DNA of 64,000 nt from Thiocapsa rosea. Its GTDB lineage: Bacteria > Pseudomonadota > Gammaproteobacteria > Chromatiales > Chromatiaceae. Positions 60,322 to 64,000 of this stretch are shown here, one piece after another. Position numbers and translations under genes: made by a program. The notes beneath the pieces are model-generated. The model was not told the DNA's origin, searched no databases, and saw only the letters and a list, made by a program, of their open reading frames with translations. Position 1 is the first letter of the stretch. Each line of letters starts with the position of its first letter. The stretch covers positions 62,001-126,000 of the forward strand of contig NZ_RBXL01000002.1 in assembly GCF_003634315.1 (NCBI RefSeq), read 5' to 3'.

Positions 60322-61083
60322 CTACTCTGGCGTAACGCATGCCGGTGCTGGCTCAGATCTACGACCGTCTTCAGGAAGATCACAAGATCCGAATAACGCC
60401 ATGGCATAGCAATCCGCCGCCGACCTCACCCAAGAGGGGGTAACAGCAAATATCCACAACGCTGGAAACACTATACCCGCCAAGATCGCAATAATCTGCG
60501 CTCCCACTGGTACGGCAGTGATGACTAATCCGTGGCGATGCGACAGTATCCAAACTGCAATCGTTGCGGATGCAATCGCCGCTATAAGGCCCCAAGTCCT
60601 CAGACCGTAAAGGTTCCGACGGAACCCATAGGCAGTGAGCTCTTGGCGAACCCGTTGGTTGTTTCGTGTATTGTCTACTAGCCAGCGCACCGCCGATTGA
60701 TATAGTTGGTCCGCAGCCTCTGGATCTTCCGCCTCTTCTGTTGTGGAGGGGAACCGAAGGCCAGGGATTTTCTTTGCTAGGAATGCCTTGTATCGACGCT
60801 TAGTCGGCGCCTCTAATGTTGGATCTCTATGCCCCAGCCATTGTGGTGTTGGCATCCCCTTGGGGAAAAGCCGTTTCTGACTGCGCTTGCCTGCTTCCCG
60901 CGCAATATTTGCCAGAAGATAAAATAGTCCGCAGCCAACGAGCAATGTGGTCAAAGACCCCTTGACGGACATCAGCTCCGGAAACAACACGACCGCCGTC
61001 ACCAAGGGCGTTACCAGGATAAGTAGCGCAGGGTAAAGCTGAGCCTTGCGGCCATACTCATCGAATATGCTGTTCTTGGACAT
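60322..61083 (-). CDS. Multi-pass membrane protein of the ubiquitin-like operon, 253 aa
   Basis: I chose the ATG at 61083, two bases after the upstream stop. Hydrophobic segments are near 15-35 (YPALLILVTPLVTAVVLFPE), 42-60, 170-188 (WGLIAAIASATIAVWILSH) and 195-225 (TAVPVGAQIIAILAGIVFPA). The soluble loop between segments 2 and 3 (residues 65-165) has GHRDPTLEAPTKRRYKAF and is charged. The layout resembles, without proof, membrane effectors that open pores in conflict systems. The stop-to-start gap shows that it is in one operon with the E2-E1-JAB gene. Confidence 0.65.
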   Translation of the reverse strand: MSKNSIFDEYGRKAQLYPALLILVTPLVTAVVLFPELMSVKGSLTTLLVGCGLFYLLANIAREAGKRSQKRLFPKGMPTPQWLGHRDPTLEAPTKRRYKAFLAKKIPGLRFPSTTEEAEDPEAADQLYQSAVRWLVDNTRNNQRVRQELTAYGFRRNLYGLRTWGLIAAIASATIAVWILSHRHGLVITAVPVGAQIIAILAGIVFPALWIFAVTPSWVRSAADCYAMALFGSCDLPEDGRRSEPAPACVTPE

Positions 61084-61085
61084 GA

Positions 61086-63335
61086 CTAATGTCTCTCCGT
61101 AACGATCGCACGAAACGCACTGGGGCTTCGGATGAGCATCACCGAAGGAGCAATACGAGCCCATCCCAGAATGGCAGCGGTTTGACGGTCGATCATGGAT
61201 GGGCCGGAAGGAGTAAGGTGACTGTGCCAAGTGCCGAGGCAATACAAGCTGCCACCTGCACTCTCAGTGTAGTTCTGGATGGCCTGCGTCACGCCCGCGG
61301 TACCTAGGACGAATTGTCCGGGACTCTGAACACTGTCTGCTGGCGCTGGGATCGTTCCGGTCACGAAGAAACAACGAGCTGCTTCAGAAATTCTTCCCAT
61401 GAGTATTCCACCGGTTTCAACATTCGGATGATCGGTGGCCTGGTCACTGATCGCTTGTGCCACAGTGGCAGCAATGCGAATACTCCATGGGCTCCCTTCG
61501 GCTTCAACCACCTTACAGGGATCGATGACATGTTCTTGCCAACTGACCTGGATCCCTTCCCGTAGCCCAATCCAAAGTCGACCTCCAGCACGAGGGAGAC
61601 CGGTCTGCCTCAGGTCAGCGATTACCTGCACCATTGTCGAGGCAAATTGAGATACTTGCGCATCGGTCATGGTCATAGTGACCGAGTTGCAGCCTTGGCC
61701 AATGTCAACGCCCTCGTGGGCTGGGCGGTCAGGGAACACGGCGATCTTGAGGGTCTCATTCAACCGAGCTAGCTCGTAGAGGTCGCCCTCGATGTCTCCG
61801 ATGTTTGGATTACCATCGGCAGATTCCACGGCCAGCGTACCCGCGGCACCGCGACCGTATAACCCTGCCTCCAGCACTGGAAGGTCAAAGTTACCAGGCG
61901 CGGCAAGAATCGCTTCGCGTGCAGCGAGAGACGCGGTTGTATTCACAAGGCCCCAAGCGCCCTTCGGTAACGCGGAACGGAGTGAGCGGGTATCAGCGAA
62001 GAGTTCGATTGCATCCTCAATGAGCGCCTTTGGTTTCTGGGCCAAGCATGCCAAGGCGCCTTGCATGGCCATGGCCTTCGGATTCATAACGGGAACATCA
62101 ACATCCCCGGGAATGAGCGCGTGTCGTGCGGCGTTGTGAGGAGACAAATAGTCCTTGTCGATGACTGTGCTCGGCCCGTCGCCCATCCGTGCCATTGCGA
62201 TGCCGATATGTGATCCAAGACTGCCGGCTCCTAGCAGGATCCAAGGTGCCGGGCTAAACGACTCCGATACGCCCGACAAACGCCTTAAGAGTTGCGGCGA
62301 GAGAGATTGGACATGGCTCGCGGCGGAGAGGGGTAGCGAATCGGAATCGGAAATAAAGTCTTGCACAGTGCCCTGAGCAACGTAGGGTATCAGCTCGATC
62401 GGGCTAGCGGTTCTGATAATGTTGATCGGCCGCACCGCTAAAAGAATCACCGGAAGTACGATTTGGTATTTCAGTCTTGCATTTACCCGCATGCGGGATC
62501 GGAGAAGATCCAGACCGTCCTTCAGGGCTTTGGCACTACCGTAATCCGACGCTCTTGCTGGGAGGTCGGCGAGCACAGAAGCGGTCTCCGGATGGTACTT
62601 GTCGGCCTTGACCAGTCCACCGTCGGGACGTTTCCCTGGAAGCACGATCAGGGCTAGCGTCTGACCCCTGATATATCCCGCATTAACCATGCGGTGGGCG
62701 AAGTATTTTGAGAATTCCGCCACGCCCGCTGAGGTCGGCTGTGAGTGCAAGGTCGCATAAATGCTGTTGCCGCCTTTCGACGGCACGAGGACGTACTCGC
62801 AACGAACGAAGCAAAATCGTTCTCGACCATCGACCCAACTTCGAAAGCAATCTGCATTGGCCGCAATCGCGTGTGGAACCTCATCGCGCCGGATGGGTTC
62901 CCATCCTTGTGCGGGGTCGATCAGTGTTCCGCTTGCGGCGTTGTCTAACCACACGGAAATCTGGTTGACGATGCCGACAAATCCGGCGACATGCATGTAC
63001 TCGGACAACGATCCGTCGACAAGACACGGGACTGGCGGCTCCGTTGGTGAACCGGGGTTGATGTGTGGATGCGCACGGTTGAAGTCTGCTCGAAGGGAAA
63101 TTCGGGGCGCCCGCACGGGAAAATCACGCCCGAAAGATAGTCGGACGGGCTCTAACGACAGCACGCCTGTAGGAGAGCATCCTTTCTCCAACCATCGAGA
63201 GGCCATGCTGACTCGAAAGTCGGCATTCACAAGGACTTCGGAGCCCGCAATATGCACGGTGACGCGCTCTACAGCCTCGTGCGCGCGCAGTGTTTCTACG
63301 GCGCGCGCGACAACCCCTGGAATTTGCTCATCCAT
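61086..63335 (-). CDS. E2-E1-JAB triple-fusion ubiquitin-like conjugation/deconjugation protein, 749 aa
   Basis: Start ATG at 63335, matching the domain start. N-terminal E2-like region (residues 40-140) with Cys104 in NPGSPTEPPVPCLVDG as candidate thioester Cys. The E1 adenylation domain begins at 366: WILLGAGSLGSHIGIAMARM, VIDKDYLSPHNAARHALIPG, with Cys549 in GVDIGQGCNSVTMTMTD as candidate catalytic Cys. The C-terminal JAB/MPN domain has Glu640 (VETGGILMGR) and HSHLTPSGPSMID, giving His704, His706, Ser713 and Asp716. All JAMM residues are present, so it looks active. CBASS (Cap2/Cap3) and Bil use the same three activities as separate proteins. Confidence 0.8.
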   Translation of the reverse strand: MDEQIPGVVARAVETLRAHEAVERVTVHIAGSEVLVNADFRVSMASRWLEKGCSPTGVLSLEPVRLSFGRDFPVRAPRISLRADFNRAHPHINPGSPTEPPVPCLVDGSLSEYMHVAGFVGIVNQISVWLDNAASGTLIDPAQGWEPIRRDEVPHAIAANADCFRSWVDGRERFCFVRCEYVLVPSKGGNSIYATLHSQPTSAGVAEFSKYFAHRMVNAGYIRGQTLALIVLPGKRPDGGLVKADKYHPETASVLADLPARASDYGSAKALKDGLDLLRSRMRVNARLKYQIVLPVILLAVRPINIIRTASPIELIPYVAQGTVQDFISDSDSLPLSAASHVQSLSPQLLRRLSGVSESFSPAPWILLGAGSLGSHIGIAMARMGDGPSTVIDKDYLSPHNAARHALIPGDVDVPVMNPKAMAMQGALACLAQKPKALIEDAIELFADTRSLRSALPKGAWGLVNTTASLAAREAILAAPGNFDLPVLEAGLYGRGAAGTLAVESADGNPNIGDIEGDLYELARLNETLKIAVFPDRPAHEGVDIGQGCNSVTMTMTDAQVSQFASTMVQVIADLRQTGLPRAGGRLWIGLREGIQVSWQEHVIDPCKVVEAEGSPWSIRIAATVAQAISDQATDHPNVETGGILMGRISEAARCFFVTGTIPAPADSVQSPGQFVLGTAGVTQAIQNYTESAGGSLYCLGTWHSHLTPSGPSMIDRQTAAILGWARIAPSVMLIRSPSAFRAIVTERH

Positions 63336-64000
63336 GTGGCAAAGCCTGTCCTCCAACTGCGCCGCCTCCCGTGACTGCGACCCTCGATGACAACTGCGTT
63401 TCGAATCGCGGACCATCGCTGGAGATTATGTACTTTGAAGGCTTGGGTCCTGTGACTCGCTTGAACAGTCCACTGGCCTCTTTTGCGATGGCCTCGTACT
63501 CGCGCTTTGCGCGAATGCAGGGCGGATCGTTGTTGTCGTCCAAGATCTCCTTTGAACTTGACACGAGGTACGCGCCACCGCGTGCCTGCGAAAGCGCATT
63601 TCGAGCGTCGGGGGACACTTCCGCGTCGTCGCCGAGATCACTCCAGCTGTCGTAGGAGAGGGAGTGCCAAGAACAATGGTGAGGGGTGAGCAACAGATCG
63701 TAGTCAAGCCAATCGGGGCGATTCTTGTGCCGGGTCCAGAGCCGCTCCCAAATCGCTACTTCAGCATCGCCGCCTGTTAGGTAGCGGCAGGCATCTGCAT
63801 TTCCTTCTGCCGAGAGTTTGAATCGAAGGACAACGCTGGAGTTATTCTTGGTGAGCAACTCCTCCTCGGCTTCGTCGTCAGATTTGGACATTGGTGCCAG
63901 CAGTCGAGCCGAGAAGCTGCTGTCCCTAACGCCGTCAACGCTGCGGAACTCTTGGTCTAGCGTGATGAGAATAGGTGTCAAGTCGTCGGTCTTCCCGTTC
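63328..64000 (-). CDS. Metallo-beta-lactamase-fold protein, C-terminal part
   Basis: The frame runs in from beyond 64000 with no start in the window (NGKTDDLTPILITLDQEFRS at the edge). The C-terminal half of an MBL fold is visible: CRYLTGGDAEVAIWERLWTR with the metal-ligand-like Asp, then WLDYDLLLTPHHCSWHSLSY with His. It overlaps the start of the E2-E1-JAB gene by eight bases, so the two are coupled. Proteins of this group act as phosphodiesterases or amidases. Its role beside a ubiquitin-like cassette is inferred, not shown. Confidence 0.7.
   Translation of the reverse strand, partial: NGKTDDLTPILITLDQEFRSVDGVRDSSFSARLLAPMSKSDDEAEEELLTKNNSSVVLRFKLSAEGNADACRYLTGGDAEVAIWERLWTRHKNRPDWLDYDLLLTPHHCSWHSLSYDSWSDLGDDAEVSPDARNALSQARGGAYLVSSSKEILDDNNDPPCIRAKREYEAIAKEASGLFKRVTGPKPSKYIISSDGPRFETQLSSRVAVTGGGAVGGQALPHG

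Noticed and set aside
1-64000. CRISPR array
   Set aside because: I looked for regular 25-40-base repeats with unique spacers. The only periodic arrays are the iterons, whose spacing is irregular and which lie beside a Rep gene, and the hairpin units.
1-64000. tRNA or rRNA genes
   Set aside because: I saw no cloverleaf ending in CCA-compatible form and no conserved rRNA blocks. Several hairpins were checked and none had T-loop and anticodon features.

Overview
The base composition (high GC throughout the core genes) and the gene repertoire point to a gammaproteobacterium. I lean towards a purple sulfur bacterium of the Chromatiaceae, but no 16S or photosynthesis gene is present to settle it. 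The window reads as a mosaic plasmid, chromid or integrated plasmid. It holds an iteron-type origin with a Rep_3-family initiator (about 35.4-39.2 kb), a kfrA operon (42.9-45.5 kb), a second possible Rep-like gene (25.1 kb), a parS-like palindrome (3.06 kb), an AAA ATPase/Gp157/SSB recombination set (5.8-7.8 kb) and four type II toxin-antitoxin or related small-regulator loci.

Region by region: 0-3 kb is mostly non-coding and packed with hairpins, including a 452-bp tandem duplication and a 195-bp inverted repeat. 3.1-5.7 kb has small plasmid-type genes including a SLOG-fold protein. 5.7-8 kb is the single-strand DNA/recombination module. 8.4-12.1 kb is a four-gene envelope module with a secreted trypsin-like protease, flanked on both sides by the same hairpin family. 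12.8-24.3 kb is mainly housekeeping or accessory metabolism: hemerythrin, Grx4, BolA, penicillin acylase, LprI-like, VOC, methyltransferase, DUF427, isochorismatase-like hydrolase, a zinc-type ArsR with a His-rich protein, and a DUF4041/GIY-YIG protein. 24.3-29.1 kb holds regulators, the possible Rep, YjbQ, HNH and a PIN pair. 29.2-33.6 kb has RecD2 and a damaged IS91-type element. 34.4-39.2 kb has a HigBA-like pair, a sirtuin sitting inside the iteron field, and the origin with its initiator. 39.3-45.5 kb contains two decayed tandem duplications, a VapBC-like pair and the kfrA operon.

45.6-56.5 kb carries a deaminase, Acg-type nitroreductase, TerB-like and PH-domain proteins, then a DprA + phosphoribosyltransferase pair and an SOS-controlled cluster (UmuD, an HD hydrolase, UmuC, a deoxyribosyltransferase, a second S24 peptidase and an SRAP protein). 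56.7-59.9 kb has a NERD-domain gene split by an amber codon, an EndA-type nuclease, a desulfhydrase remnant and an SDR. The right edge (60.3-64 kb, minus strand, running out of the window) is an apparent operon of a metallo-beta-lactamase-fold protein, an E2-E1-JAB triple fusion and a multi-pass membrane protein. This is a ubiquitin-like conjugation/deconjugation cassette and the strongest candidate here for an unusual immune or conflict system.

Two findings look least explained by known feature types. One is the hairpin family sharing a seven-base apical loop (consensus MNACGAC) on completely different but perfectly paired stems, all in one orientation. The other is the E2-E1-JAB/MBL/membrane operon. 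Several genes are visibly broken by single-base frameshifts, stops or truncation, so some caution about sequence errors is warranted.
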